DNA from: Candidatus Hydrogenedentota bacterium
GTDB taxonomy: Bacteria; Hydrogenedentota; Hydrogenedentia; Hydrogenedentales; JAEUWI01
Assembly (NCBI GenBank): GCA_016182605.1
Contig: JACPGE010000109.1
Span: forward strand, 1-54,568
Length of the DNA stretch: 54,568 bases
Direction: 5' to 3'
The notes below the pieces were generated by a model that was not told the DNA's origin, did no database searches, and saw nothing but the letters and a program-made list of their open reading frames with translations. A program made the translations under genes and the position numbers. Positions 34,762-44,150 of this stretch are shown one piece after another; positions within the stretch are counted from its first letter, which is position 1; the number at the start of each line of letters is the position of its first letter.

Positions 34762-35613
34762 GTGTACCGAACGATACTGCTCATTCGATGCCCGGATCAG
34801 CCCGGCATCATTGCCCGTTATGCCACGTTGTTGTACGAACTGGGGGGGAACATACTGGGGGCCGATCAGTATACGACGGACGCGAAGAACGGCCGGTTCT
34901 ACATGCGGATCGAGTTCTCCCATGCGGGCGGCGCGGAACAGCGGGCCGCCATCGCGGAGGCGCTGGGTCCACTGACGGAATCGCTCGGGGGCATCACCCA
35001 GTTGCATGGCATGGAGACGCCCATGCGCATGGGTATCGCGGTGTCGAAGTACGATCACTGCCTGCTGGATTTGCTCTACCGGGTGAAGAAGCGGGAACTG
35101 GCGGTCGACGTGCCGTTTGTGGTGAGCAATCACGGGGATTTGCGCGATGCGGTGGAGGGGCAGGGAATACCCTTCCACTATCTTCCCGTGGAGGCCGGGC
35201 GCAAGCAGGAACAGGAGGCGCAGTTGGTTGCGCTGATCTCGGGGAGCACCGATTTCCTCGTGCTTGCGCGGTACATGCAGGTTTTGTCGGAGGATTTTTT
35301 GCGGGCCTACGGCAGGGACGTGATCAACATTCACCACAGCTTCCTGCCTTCGTTTCAGGGCGCGAACCCCTACCGGCAGGCCTACGAACGCGGCGTGAAG
35401 ATCATCGGCGCCACCGCGCACTATGCCACGGGCGAATTGGACGAAGGCCCCATCATCGAACAATCGGTCGAGCGCGTTTCGATCCGGGACGATGTGGCGT
35501 CGCTTCAGTCGAAGGGGCGGCACCTTGAACAGATGGCGCTTGCGCGCGCCGTAGCGGCCCACATTGAGCACCGCGTCATCCGGCTGGAACGCCGCACCAT
35601 CGTTTTCGAATAG
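34762..35613 (+). CDS. purU: Formyltetrahydrofolate deformylase
   Basis: The 283-residue enzyme hydrolyses 10-formyl-THF to formate and THF, balancing one-carbon pools. An N-terminal ACT domain (YRTILLIRCPDQPGIIARYA, 1-80) precedes a formyltransferase-fold domain with HHSFLPSFQGANPYRQAYER and GATAHYATGELDEGPIIEQ (about 188-240), which hold the catalytic Asn/His/Asp set of PurU. The GTG at 34762 is chosen because AGGAGG lies ten bases upstream and it starts exactly at the ACT domain. A start at 34693 would add 23 residues with no family match. Length is standard. Confidence 0.95.
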   Translation: MYRTILLIRCPDQPGIIARYATLLYELGGNILGADQYTTDAKNGRFYMRIEFSHAGGAEQRAAIAEALGPLTESLGGITQLHGMETPMRMGIAVSKYDHCLLDLLYRVKKRELAVDVPFVVSNHGDLRDAVEGQGIPFHYLPVEAGRKQEQEAQLVALISGSTDFLVLARYMQVLSEDFLRAYGRDVINIHHSFLPSFQGANPYRQAYERGVKIIGATAHYATGELDEGPIIEQSVERVSIRDDVASLQSKGRHLEQMALARAVAAHIEHRVIRLERRTIVFE

Positions 35614-35664
35614 CGCGAGGCCGTGCAAACACACATAGCGCATGCAGAGCCAATAAACGGGGCG

Positions 35665-35694
35665 TTGTCCGCCGCGGAATTGCTGTGGCATAAT
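35665..35694 (+). promoter_or_regulatory. Putative promoter of the deoxysugar locus
   Basis: TTGTCC (35665-35670), an 18-base spacer and CATAAT (35689-35694) end 23 bases before the RhaT-like ATG at 35718. Confidence 0.45.
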
Positions 35695-35717
35695 GCGGCG
35701 GGGGCAAGCGGGGTGTT

Positions 35718-36764
35718 ATGGACGCAAATCCGGCCTTGGGGGTCTTGTTGCACGCGATTGGCGGGCTTGCTGCGGCGAGTTTTTACATACCCTATAAGCG
35801 TGTCCGGCATTGGCAGTGGGAATCCTATTGGCTTGTGGGCGGGATATTCAGTTGGCTGATTGCGCCGCTGCTGGGGGTTGCGCTGATCACTCCCGCGGGC
35901 TTTGGCGCGCTTCAGGATGCCCCGGTGCGCGCACTGATCGGCACCTACGTGTTCGGGGTGCTGTGGGGCATTGGGGGTCTGACTTTTGGTTTGTCCGTGC
36001 GCTATCTCGGACTTTCACTCGGCTATGCGGTGGCGCTGGGTTTTTGCGCGGCCTTCGGCACCATCATTCCGCCCCTGTTCCTGGGCGCCTTTGCTGCGTT
36101 GATCGAGACGGGGTCCGGACTCACCACGTTGCTGGGGGTCGCGGTATGCCTCGGCGGCATTGGTGTATGCGGCTGGGCGGGCATCCGGCGGGATCGCGAG
36201 GCTGGCGCACAGACGTCCTCGGATGGCGCGGTTACATTCAATCTTTTGCGGGGACTCTGGGTTGCCGTTTTCGCGGGTGTCATGAGCGCGTGCATGGCTT
36301 TTGCATTCGCGGCGGGCAAGCCCATTACCGAAGCCGCGCTTGCGGCGGGGGTGGGCCCGACGTTTGTGAATCTTCCCGTGCTGGTGGTTGCGCTGGGGGG
36401 TGGCCTGACAACGAACCTGATCTGGTGCCTCTATCTGAACTGGCGCAACAAGAGCTTCCGCGACTACACGCACGCGGGCGATGCGCCCCTGCTCTGGAAC
36501 TATCTCTTCTCCGCGCTTGCGGGCGGCACGTGGTACTTGCAGTTTTTCTTCTACGGCATGGCCACGACCCGCATGGGGGCGTATGATTTCTCGAGCTGGA
36601 CGATTCACATGGCGTTTATCATTGCGTTCAGCAATGTCTGGGGTCTGCTGTTTGGGGAATGGCAGGGGACGCGCCGCCAGACGATCGTGATCGTGAGCGC
36701 CGGTATTGTGATCCTGGTACTGTCGACAGTGGTGGTGGGCGTGGGGAACTATCTCGCGGTTTAG
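35718..36764 (+). CDS. rhaT: RhaT-type L-rhamnose/proton symporter
   Basis: This 348-residue protein is almost wholly hydrophobic with about ten membrane helices. Its opening (NPALGVLLHAIGGLAAASFY, IPYKRVRHWQWESYWLVGGI) and the YGMATTRMGAYDFSSWTIHM and FSNVWGLLFGEW segments match the RhaT family, which imports L-rhamnose and related 6-deoxyhexoses with protons. It is followed after 21 bases by a sugar-isomerase-family gene. In other bacteria RhaT relatives also serve L-fucose or other deoxy sugars, so substrate is inferred from context. Confidence 0.88.
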   Translation: MDANPALGVLLHAIGGLAAASFYIPYKRVRHWQWESYWLVGGIFSWLIAPLLGVALITPAGFGALQDAPVRALIGTYVFGVLWGIGGLTFGLSVRYLGLSLGYAVALGFCAAFGTIIPPLFLGAFAALIETGSGLTTLLGVAVCLGGIGVCGWAGIRRDREAGAQTSSDGAVTFNLLRGLWVAVFAGVMSACMAFAFAAGKPITEAALAAGVGPTFVNLPVLVVALGGGLTTNLIWCLYLNWRNKSFRDYTHAGDAPLLWNYLFSALAGGTWYLQFFFYGMATTRMGAYDFSSWTIHMAFIIAFSNVWGLLFGEWQGTRRQTIVIVSAGIVILVLSTVVVGVGNYLAV

Positions 36765-36785
36765 GAACGGATGGGGAGCGCAACC

Positions 36786-38204
36786 ATGAAAATCGGGCTC
36801 TACGGGATTGGACTGGACACGTATTGGGGGCAGTTCGACGGGCTATTGGAACGCTTGCAGGGGTATCAGGCGCGGATTGCGGCGCGGTTGCAGGCGGGCG
36901 AGGACGCGTTGGAGGTGGTGAACACAGGCATTGTCGATTCTCCCGCACGTGCGCGTGAGGCGGGGAGCCTCCTGGCCCACGAAGGGGTGGACCTGATTCT
37001 GTTATATGTTTCGACCTATGCCCTCAGTTCGACGGTGCTGCCGGTGGTGCAACGGGCGAAGGCGCCGGTGCTCGTACTCAATCTGCAGCCCGTGGGCGCG
37101 ATTGACTACGCGGCGTTCAATGCGCTGGGCGATCGCGGGAAGATGACGGGCGAATGGCTGGCGCATTGCCAGGCCTGCGCGGCGCCGGAGATTGCGGCGG
37201 TGTTCCGGCGCGCGGGCATAGACTACCACCTCATCACGGGGACGCTTGACGACGACGCAGCCTGGCGCGAAATCCACGAATGGGTTGCCGCGGCGCGGGT
37301 GGCGCATGCTTTGCGCAATGCGCGGGTGGGGGTGCTGGGGCATTACTATTGCGGCATGCTTGACGTCTATTCGGACATGACGCAGCTCTCCGTCGATTTT
37401 GGCGTTCATTTCGAACTGCTGGAGATGTGCGCGTTGCACCGCCACCGGGAAGACGCGGAACCGGAGGCGGTTCTGGCAAAGCTGGAACAGTTTCAGCGGG
37501 AGTTCGAGGTGCACGAGGCGTGTTCCGCGCATGAGCTTGAACGCGCCGCGCGGACCTCGGCCGCCCTGGACGCGCTCGCGGCGGGGAATGCGCTGGATGC
37601 GCTGGCGTATTACTATGAGGGGCAGCCCGGGAGTCCCTATGAAGACATCGCCACTTCGGTGATTGCCGGGAACACGCTGCTCACGATGCATGGCGTGCCG
37701 GTCGCGGGCGAGTGCGAGATCAAGAATGTGCTGGCGATGAAGATCATGGATCTGTTTGGATATGGCGGCAGTTTTTCCGAATTCTACTTGATGGATTTCG
37801 ATGAAGACGTTGTGCTGCTGGGGCACGATGGTCCGGCGCATCCGGCCATTGCGGAGGGGCGCGTGGCTCTGGTGCCGTTGCCGGTCTATCATGGGAAGCC
37901 GGGCACGGGGCTCTCCATTCAGATGAGCGTGAAGCACGGCCCGGTAACCTTGTTGTCGGTGGTGCAGGGGCGGGAGGGCGCGGCGCGGTTGCTGATCGCC
38001 GAAGGGGAAAGTGTTCCCGGGCCGGTCCTGCAGATTGGGAACACGAACAGCCGCTACCGGTTTCCGCTGGGCGCGAAGGGCTTTGTGAATGCCTGGGCCG
38101 GAGAGGGCCCCGCGCATCACATGGCCATTGGCACAGGGCACTTCGCATCGAAGCTGCAGAAGCTGGCTAGCCTGCTGGGCATTGCCCATTGCCGGGTTTG
38201 CTGA
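36786..38204 (+). CDS. L-arabinose/L-fucose isomerase-family protein
   Basis: This 472-residue protein has the three-domain layout of AraA/FucI-type aldose-ketose isomerases: an N-terminal Rossmann-like half (MKIGLYGIGLDTYWGQFDGL, LLYVSTYALSSTVLPVVQRA), a central domain (YYEGQPGSPYEDIATSVIAG, VPVAGECEIKNVLAMKIMDL) and a C-terminal beta-barrel (GKPGTGLSIQMSVKHGPVTL). Acidic and His residues typical of the Mn site are plausible at GECEIK and in LGHDGPAH. The exact sugar is not clear. It lies 21 bases after rhaT, so uptake followed by isomerisation is the natural reading. Confidence 0.8.
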   Translation: MKIGLYGIGLDTYWGQFDGLLERLQGYQARIAARLQAGEDALEVVNTGIVDSPARAREAGSLLAHEGVDLILLYVSTYALSSTVLPVVQRAKAPVLVLNLQPVGAIDYAAFNALGDRGKMTGEWLAHCQACAAPEIAAVFRRAGIDYHLITGTLDDDAAWREIHEWVAAARVAHALRNARVGVLGHYYCGMLDVYSDMTQLSVDFGVHFELLEMCALHRHREDAEPEAVLAKLEQFQREFEVHEACSAHELERAARTSAALDALAAGNALDALAYYYEGQPGSPYEDIATSVIAGNTLLTMHGVPVAGECEIKNVLAMKIMDLFGYGGSFSEFYLMDFDEDVVLLGHDGPAHPAIAEGRVALVPLPVYHGKPGTGLSIQMSVKHGPVTLLSVVQGREGAARLLIAEGESVPGPVLQIGNTNSRYRFPLGAKGFVNAWAGEGPAHHMAIGTGHFASKLQKLASLLGIAHCRVC

Positions 38205-38353
38205 GTCTATTCCGGGCCGGGGCCGGCAACAGGTTCATCGCAGAAGGTGCAGTCCTCGATTAGGACATTTGCGGCATTGCCCGGAAACGCGCACGCTCCG
38301 TTACACGGGTCCCTTCCCGATCACTATGCCGGAAGGCATCCCCGCATTCAAAG

Positions 38354-38383
38354 TTGACGGTTGATCGGCGATTCTGCTCCAAT
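38354..38383 (+). promoter_or_regulatory. Putative sulfatase promoter
   Basis: TTGACG (38354-38359), an 18-base spacer and TCCAAT (38378-38383) lie 70 bases before the sulfatase ATG. The -10 box is weak. Confidence 0.35.
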
Positions 38384-38452
38384 GCCCACTGGCTATCGCG
38401 GCCAGGCATTTCCGGGCGAACAGACGAGATGGCATCCAGGGAGGACGCATTC

Positions 38453-39895
38453 ATGCAGGGGAAACCAGTGACGCGGCGTGCTTTTTTAGGGCGATCCCTG
38501 GGGGCTGCGGGCGCGGCGGCGCTGGCGCAGGCGTGGCATTCGGGCGCGGCGGCACAGGGTGACACACGGAAACCCAATTTTATCGTGATCTTCACCGACG
38601 ATCAGGGGTATAACGATCTGGGTTGCTTTGGGTCGCCGCACATCAAGACGCCCAACATCGACCGGATGGCGGCAGAGGGCATGAAATTTACGGACTTCTA
38701 TGCGTCCGCGCCGGTGTGCACGCCGTCTCGGGCATCGCTCATGACGGGGTGCTATGCACAACGGGTGGGACTCGCCGCGATGCCCAACAAGAACGGCACG
38801 CTGGAGCCGCCAGCCCATGTGCTTTTCCCCTATTCCACGTGCGGGATCAACGCGGATGAGATCACCGTGGCGGAGGGGTTGAAGGGACTCGGTTACGCGA
38901 CGGCGTGTGTCGGCAAATGGCATCTTGGCCACCTGCCGCCCTTCCTTCCGACGCGGCATGGGTTCGACCACTACTACGGCATTCCCTACAGCAACGACAT
39001 GGCGCCTTCACCGCTGATGCGCGATGAAACGGTTCTGGAAGAGCCTGCGGTACAGGCGGCACTTACGGAGCGGTACACGGAGGAAGCCATTCAATTTATT
39101 TCCGCCAACAAGGATCGGCCCTTCTTTCTGTATCTTCCGCACAACATGCCCCATACACCGCTCCACGTGTCGCCGCAGTTTTCGGGCAAGTCCGCGGGCG
39201 GTCTGTATGGCGACGTTATTGAATGTATTGACTGGAGCGTGGGGCGCATACTCGACACGGTGAAGGGACTAGGACTGGATGAGCACACGGTCGTTATCTT
39301 CACGTCGGACAACGGCCCGTGGCTCGTGAAGGGGGAAGACGGCGGCTTTGCCGCGCCTTTGCGCGCGGGCAAGGGCACAACGTATGAAGGCGGAATGCGC
39401 GTGCCGTGCATCATGCGCTGGCCGGGCCGCATTCCCGCGGGATCAGTCTGTGCGGAGGTGGCGAGCACGATCGATCTGCTGCCCACGCTGACCAAGCTTG
39501 CCGGCGGCGGCCCGCCCGAGGATCGCATTATCGACGGCAAGGACCTCTGGCCGCTCATGTCGGGCGAGGCTGGCGCGGTCAGTCCGCATGAAGCGTTCTA
39601 CTACTACTTTGGGCAGGAGCTTCACGCCGTGCGCAGCGGCCCCTGGAAACTGAAATTTGAGACCAGTTTGCGCGGGGAGGACATCTACCGCGCTGCGTAT
39701 CAACGGGACGATGTGAAGATACCGCCCGCGCTGTACAACCTGCGGACGGATCCCGGTGAACAGAAGAACCTGTATAACGCGCACCCGGATGTCGTGGAGC
39801 GGCTGAGCGCGCTGGCCGATCGGGCGCGGGAAGATCTGGGCGATTCCCGCACCGGCGCAGTGGGGAAGGGCCTTCGTGCGATGGGCACGGCCTGA
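38453..39895 (+). CDS. Tat-exported type I sulfatase
   Basis: This 480-residue sulfatase hydrolyses sulfate esters. It has a twin-arginine leader (TRRAFLGRSLGAAGAAALAQ), the metal-binding IFTDDQGYNDLG segment (Asp49, Asp50), and the CTPSR motif in which Cys89 must be converted to formylglycine. Later motifs include GKWHLGHLPPFLPTRHGFD, YLPHNMPHTPLHV and FTSDNGPWLVKGE. It is arylsulfatase A-like in length. The ATG at 38453 follows AGGGAGG by eight bases; the longer frame from 38354 overlaps the promoter and is rejected. Its neighbours suggest a sulfated deoxysugar polysaccharide as substrate. No formylglycine-generating enzyme is in the window. Confidence 0.93.
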   Translation: MQGKPVTRRAFLGRSLGAAGAAALAQAWHSGAAAQGDTRKPNFIVIFTDDQGYNDLGCFGSPHIKTPNIDRMAAEGMKFTDFYASAPVCTPSRASLMTGCYAQRVGLAAMPNKNGTLEPPAHVLFPYSTCGINADEITVAEGLKGLGYATACVGKWHLGHLPPFLPTRHGFDHYYGIPYSNDMAPSPLMRDETVLEEPAVQAALTERYTEEAIQFISANKDRPFFLYLPHNMPHTPLHVSPQFSGKSAGGLYGDVIECIDWSVGRILDTVKGLGLDEHTVVIFTSDNGPWLVKGEDGGFAAPLRAGKGTTYEGGMRVPCIMRWPGRIPAGSVCAEVASTIDLLPTLTKLAGGGPPEDRIIDGKDLWPLMSGEAGAVSPHEAFYYYFGQELHAVRSGPWKLKFETSLRGEDIYRAAYQRDDVKIPPALYNLRTDPGEQKNLYNAHPDVVERLSALADRAREDLGDSRTGAVGKGLRAMGTA

Positions 39896-39945
39896 GGGCA
39901 CTGCACGTTTGCTGCGCGGGCATTACCTGCGAGCCCGCGCCCGCA

Positions 39946-39975
39946 TTGACGCCCGGGGCCGGGTGTGCGTACCAT
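39946..39975 (+). promoter_or_regulatory. Putative promoter of the GH95-like gene
   Basis: TTGACG (39946-39951), an 18-base spacer and TACCAT (39970-39975) lie 67 bases before the ATG at 40043. Confidence 0.4.
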
Positions 39976-40042
39976 GATAACGGCTGTTGATTGTCAGTGA
40001 AGGCATTCGGGGGCGGCCATACAATCCGGGGGGGATTTGTCC

Positions 40043-42541
40043 ATGGTATCAGGTCATGCAAAGGCGCGTTCAGGCACCGGCTTCATGCAGATCACGATTC
40101 TCTTATCTGTTGTCGCGTTTGCGGCGGGGGAGGAGAAGCGCGTCGATCCTTTGGCCATGGCCGCGCGGCATCCCATCGTGCGGGAGCGGCCCGGGCCGGA
40201 TTTTTTTGAGGGGGCCCTGCTTGGCAACGGTGGTCTGGGCGCTGTCGTGACGACCCGTCCTGATGCCGTGGTGGTGCATTTCGGGCACAACAATGTGTGG
40301 GACATTCGCGTATCCGAGGAGAACCGGGAGAAGCTCGGCACGTTCCAGGAGGTCTTCAAGAAAGTGAAGGCGATTCCGGAGGATGCGCGGGATCTGGAAT
40401 CCGACCCGTGGTACCGCGAATACATTCAGATGACCCAAGAGAACTACGGCAAGCCGTACCCGAGGCCCTTTCCGTGCGGTTCCCTTCTGCTGGGCTTCGA
40501 CCGGTGGAAGGTGGAACTGCTGGGTTACCGGCTCGACATTGCGACGGGGCTGTGTCGTGTGCAACTGCTGATTGATGGGGATGCCGCGCAGCTTCAGTTG
40601 TTCACGGATATGGAATCGGACCAACTCTGGATACGGCTGACGGATGCGGAGAACCGGCTTGTGCCCAATTGCTTCGAGCGCGTGCGCCTCATTCCCGATC
40701 CGGACACGCCGAAGAATCTGCCGGACTATGAAGCCAGTGGCGATCTGGAAAGGGGCATGCTGTCATTCAGGCAGGTTCTGCCCAGTCTTGCGCCAGGGAA
40801 AAACGCATCGGCGGCGCGTGTTCCGGATCGTGCATTTCGATTGTCGGTGCGGGTAAACGGGAAGCTGGCGGTGGGCGAGCGGCTGAACTGGGAGGGGCGT
40901 CCCGAACGCATGGGTGCCCTGGAACGCGCGATCGAATCGCAGGCGCCCTTTGTGGCGTGCGTGCAATTGGACGAAGGGCTGGCGGCCGATCTCGACGCGC
41001 GGGTGGAGGCGCTGGCCATGCCAGATGAGGCGGGGTTCAACTTTGCGTCTGCGCGATCGCAAATGCAGTGGAGGGAATACTGGGCGCGATCCGGCGTGGC
41101 GCTCGATGATCCGTTCCTGGAGCAGGTGTGGTACTGGAACCATTATTTCTTCCACTGCGCGGCAAAGGCGGGCGTGAATTGTCCGGGGCTATTTGCGAAC
41201 TGGAGTTACCGCGGTATCGGCACGGCCTGGCACGGTGACTACCACATGAACTACAACACGCAGCAGCCCTTCTGGCTGCCCTTTTCGAGCAACCGCGTCG
41301 AATTGAACCTGCCCTACGTGGAACTGATCGAACGGCTGCTCCCCATGAGCAAGCAGTGGGCGCGGGAGTACTACGGGCTGCGCGGCGCGTACTTTCCGCA
41401 CTCTGCCTATCCTGTAGAAATGACGATGTCCCCCTATCCCGTTCCCACCTGGGGCTGGGAGATCTGCGAGACGCCGTGGAGCGTGCAGGGGCTGTGGTGG
41501 CACTACCTCTACACGATGGACAAGGAGTTTCTGCGCACGCGGGCATTCACGCCGATGCGCGAGGCGGTGCTCTTTCTGGTGGATTACATGAAGCGTCCAG
41601 AGGCGCGCGGTCCGCAATGGGGCGATGACAAGTACCACGTGTTCCCGACGGTGCCGCCGGAGCTCTATGGGCTTCGTCCCGGCTTCAAATACAACTATGA
41701 TTGTCTCGTGGACCTGACGCTGATCAAGTTTGTCATGAAGGCCTACCTGGAGGCCACGCGCGTATTGGAGGTGGAAGACGGCGAAGCGGAGACGATCCGC
41801 GACGTGCGCGACATACTCGCGCATTTTCCCGAGTATCCCACGGCGGAATCGGCAGAGGGAACGGTGTTTGTATCGGTGCCCGGCGAACGTGCCGGCGTGG
41901 TCTACAACGTGCCGAACAGTTTGATGACTGTGTTTCCCGGCGAGGACCACGGGCTGCACTCGACGCAGGGCGTCTTCGAAGTGCTTGCCAATACGTACCG
42001 CAACAACCAGAACGAAGGCGGCAACGATTTGGTCTTTCTGAATCTGCAGGCGGCGCGGCTGGGGCTGCTCGATCTGGAGCGGTTCAAGCGCCAAGTGAAC
42101 TATTGCCTGGTCGAGAACGGAACCTGCACGGACATGGTGCTTCAGGTGCATGGCCGCTACAGCGACACCACGGCCTTTGACTTCATGCGGCCCATGGGCG
42201 TCTGGTTTGAGAATTTTGGGTTGCCCGTGGTGATCAACGAGTGCCTGTTGCAGAGTTACAACGGCACGATACGGCTCTTCCCCAACTGGCCGTTGGAGCG
42301 GCCGGCAGCCTTCAGCACCCTACGCGCGGTGGGCGCTTTCCTCGTGAATGCGTCGTGCTCCGGGGGCGCGGTGGAGCGCGTGGTGATTCTCAGTGAGGTG
42401 GGGGGCACCCTTCGCGTCGTGAATCCGTGGAAGACGGGGGCCCGCGTGTTCACGCCTGCGGGCGAAGTGACCAATCGTGAGCCGCTGATCGCGATCGACA
42501 CCCTCCCGGGCGAGACTGTCACCCTGCTTCCCTCGCCATGA
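40043..42541 (+). CDS. Secreted GH95-like glycoside hydrolase
   Basis: This 832-residue protein has a signal segment (FMQITILLSVVAFAAG), an N-terminal beta-sandwich (FFEGALLGNGGLGAVVTTRP), a central alpha/alpha toroid (HGDYHMNYNTQQPFWLPFSS, GWEICETPWSVQGLWWHYLY) and a C-terminal beta domain (YNGTIRLFPNWPLERPAAFS, TLRAVGAFLVNASC). This layout and the NYN-TQQ motif near residue 401 match GH95, a family of alpha-1,2-L-fucosidases and alpha-galactosidases. A GGGGGGGA tract sits seven bases before the ATG at 40043; a TTG at 40037 and an ATG at 40085 are alternatives. Fucose or a related deoxysugar is the expected product. Confidence 0.8.
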   Translation: MVSGHAKARSGTGFMQITILLSVVAFAAGEEKRVDPLAMAARHPIVRERPGPDFFEGALLGNGGLGAVVTTRPDAVVVHFGHNNVWDIRVSEENREKLGTFQEVFKKVKAIPEDARDLESDPWYREYIQMTQENYGKPYPRPFPCGSLLLGFDRWKVELLGYRLDIATGLCRVQLLIDGDAAQLQLFTDMESDQLWIRLTDAENRLVPNCFERVRLIPDPDTPKNLPDYEASGDLERGMLSFRQVLPSLAPGKNASAARVPDRAFRLSVRVNGKLAVGERLNWEGRPERMGALERAIESQAPFVACVQLDEGLAADLDARVEALAMPDEAGFNFASARSQMQWREYWARSGVALDDPFLEQVWYWNHYFFHCAAKAGVNCPGLFANWSYRGIGTAWHGDYHMNYNTQQPFWLPFSSNRVELNLPYVELIERLLPMSKQWAREYYGLRGAYFPHSAYPVEMTMSPYPVPTWGWEICETPWSVQGLWWHYLYTMDKEFLRTRAFTPMREAVLFLVDYMKRPEARGPQWGDDKYHVFPTVPPELYGLRPGFKYNYDCLVDLTLIKFVMKAYLEATRVLEVEDGEAETIRDVRDILAHFPEYPTAESAEGTVFVSVPGERAGVVYNVPNSLMTVFPGEDHGLHSTQGVFEVLANTYRNNQNEGGNDLVFLNLQAARLGLLDLERFKRQVNYCLVENGTCTDMVLQVHGRYSDTTAFDFMRPMGVWFENFGLPVVINECLLQSYNGTIRLFPNWPLERPAAFSTLRAVGAFLVNASCSGGAVERVVILSEVGGTLRVVNPWKTGARVFTPAGEVTNREPLIAIDTLPGETVTLLPSP

Positions 42542-42560
42542 CGCAACGCCCGTGGCAGGT

Positions 42561-42590
42561 TTGACAATCCACGCGGCTGCGGGCAAGATT
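42561..42590 (+). promoter_or_regulatory. Putative promoter of the enolase-superfamily gene
   Basis: TTGACA (42561-42566), an 18-base spacer and AAGATT (42585-42590) lie 59 bases before the ATG at 42650. Confidence 0.35.
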
Positions 42591-42649
42591 AGCAGTTGCC
42601 GCTGCACGTGGTGACGCGGCGTGCAGAACGGCTGGATCAACGAGGGACT

Positions 42650-44125
42650 ATGGCTACAGACTCTGTGCCGCGCTTGCGCGTGGTGGACGGCGCGCTCTTC
42701 ATGCGCAACATTGCCATGCGCCTGCCCTTCCGCTACGGGAAGGCGGTGCTCGTGGCCGCTCCGCTGCTCCATCTCAAGCTGACGCTGGAGACGCCCGCCG
42801 GCAAGAGCGTGACGGGTGTTGCCGCGGACATGTTGCCGCCCAAGTGGTTCGACAAGTCACCCGCAAAGACCTTTCAAGACAACATCGCGGATCTGCTGGC
42901 GGCAGTGAAGATTGCGGGTCAGGCCTATCACGACGCGGCGCGCACTCCCGTGCAGCCTTTCGAACTCTGGACGGCGGCACACTCGTTGACCCTTGATCGG
43001 GGCCGGGCTGCCGGGCTCAATGGATTGACGGCACAGTTTGGTTCCTCGCTCTACGAGCGGGCCGCGTTGGATGCTTTTGGGAAGAGCGCAGGCGAGGGAT
43101 TTCACAGCCTTCTCCGTTCGGGCCGCCTGGGCATACACGCCCATCCGTTCTTGACTGAAATTGGAGCCGATGCCTCGACGACCTGGGTGCCCGCGGAAGC
43201 GCCGCGGAGCGTTTTTGTGCGGCATACGATCGGCCTGGGGGATCCCCTGTGCGACGAGGAGCTTGATGCGAATGCGCGTCGCGTTGAGGGACTGCCGGTC
43301 ACGGTGGAGTCCTGGATTCGCGAGGCGGGCATTCGCTACTTCAAGATCAAGGTCAGTGGGAACACGGCCACGGATGAGGCACGTTTGGAGTCCATTCAGC
43401 GGCTTCTTCAGGATTGTGCCCCGCCTGACTGCGCCGTTACGGTTGATGGCAACGAGCAGTTTCATTCGATGGAGGAGCTTCAAGGCTGGTGGCAAACGCT
43501 TTCGCAATGCGGCGCACTCGCGGAGTTCTGGCCGCGCGTTCTCTATTTTGAACAACCGGTGGATCGCGCACGCGCCTTTGACGTGCGCGCGGAAGACATC
43601 GCCGCTCTGGGCCCTGATTTTCCGCCGCTCCTCATCGACGAGTCCGACGATGCCGTGGACAGTTTTCATCGGGCAGCCGGCTGTGGCTATCGCGGTGTGA
43701 GCGCGAAGAATTGCAAGGGCGTCTTCAAGTCCATCCTGAATGCCATGTACATCGGTCATCTCAATGCGCGTCAGCCGGGCGCGTACTTCCTCTCCGCGGA
43801 AGACCTCTGCAATCAGCCCATCGTGCCGTTGCAGCAGGATCTTTGCGTGGCGAGCGCCCTTGGCATCACCCATGCCGAACGCAACGGGCACCACTACGCG
43901 GGTCTCATGAACCACGTCTCCGAAGAGGAGATTCGAACGGCGTTGTCGGTGAATGGCACGCTATACGAAGCCGCTGGCGCGAGCGCACGGCTTCGGATTC
44001 GCGAGGGCCGCCTCGACGTAAGCAGTCTGCACACCCCGGGGCTCGGTGCGGCCGGCCCCGTGGATTTCGAGCATATGACGCCGCTCGATGAGTGGCGCTT
44101 CAGTTCCTTGGGCATCGAAGAATAG
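42650..44125 (+). CDS. Enolase-superfamily (mandelate-racemase-like) dehydratase
   Basis: This 491-residue protein has the enolase-superfamily barrel: KIK (Lys232, Lys234) on one strand, then metal ligands Asp266 (VTVDGNEQF), Glu301 (YFEQPVDR) and Asp330/Glu331 (LLIDESDDAV), and Lys353 (GVSAKNCKG) on the far side. Such enzymes dehydrate sugar acids, for example L-fuconate or L-rhamnonate, or epimerise substrates. The protein is longer than usual (about 400), with extra residues between the capping domain and the barrel. Its position after a transporter, isomerase, sulfatase and glycosidase suggests a sugar-acid step. The next gene starts 25 bases later. The start at 42650 is uncertain: AGGG is only three bases upstream. 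Confidence 0.82.
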   Translation: MATDSVPRLRVVDGALFMRNIAMRLPFRYGKAVLVAAPLLHLKLTLETPAGKSVTGVAADMLPPKWFDKSPAKTFQDNIADLLAAVKIAGQAYHDAARTPVQPFELWTAAHSLTLDRGRAAGLNGLTAQFGSSLYERAALDAFGKSAGEGFHSLLRSGRLGIHAHPFLTEIGADASTTWVPAEAPRSVFVRHTIGLGDPLCDEELDANARRVEGLPVTVESWIREAGIRYFKIKVSGNTATDEARLESIQRLLQDCAPPDCAVTVDGNEQFHSMEELQGWWQTLSQCGALAEFWPRVLYFEQPVDRARAFDVRAEDIAALGPDFPPLLIDESDDAVDSFHRAAGCGYRGVSAKNCKGVFKSILNAMYIGHLNARQPGAYFLSAEDLCNQPIVPLQQDLCVASALGITHAERNGHHYAGLMNHVSEEEIRTALSVNGTLYEAAGASARLRIREGRLDVSSLHTPGLGAAGPVDFEHMTPLDEWRFSSLGIEE

Positions 44126-44150
44126 GCACGGACCATACGGGAATCCCATC

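Noticed and set aside
39916-39942. GCGCGGGC/GCCCGCGC hairpin after the sulfatase gene
   Set aside because: The stem is good but there is no T-run after it; left out as a terminator.
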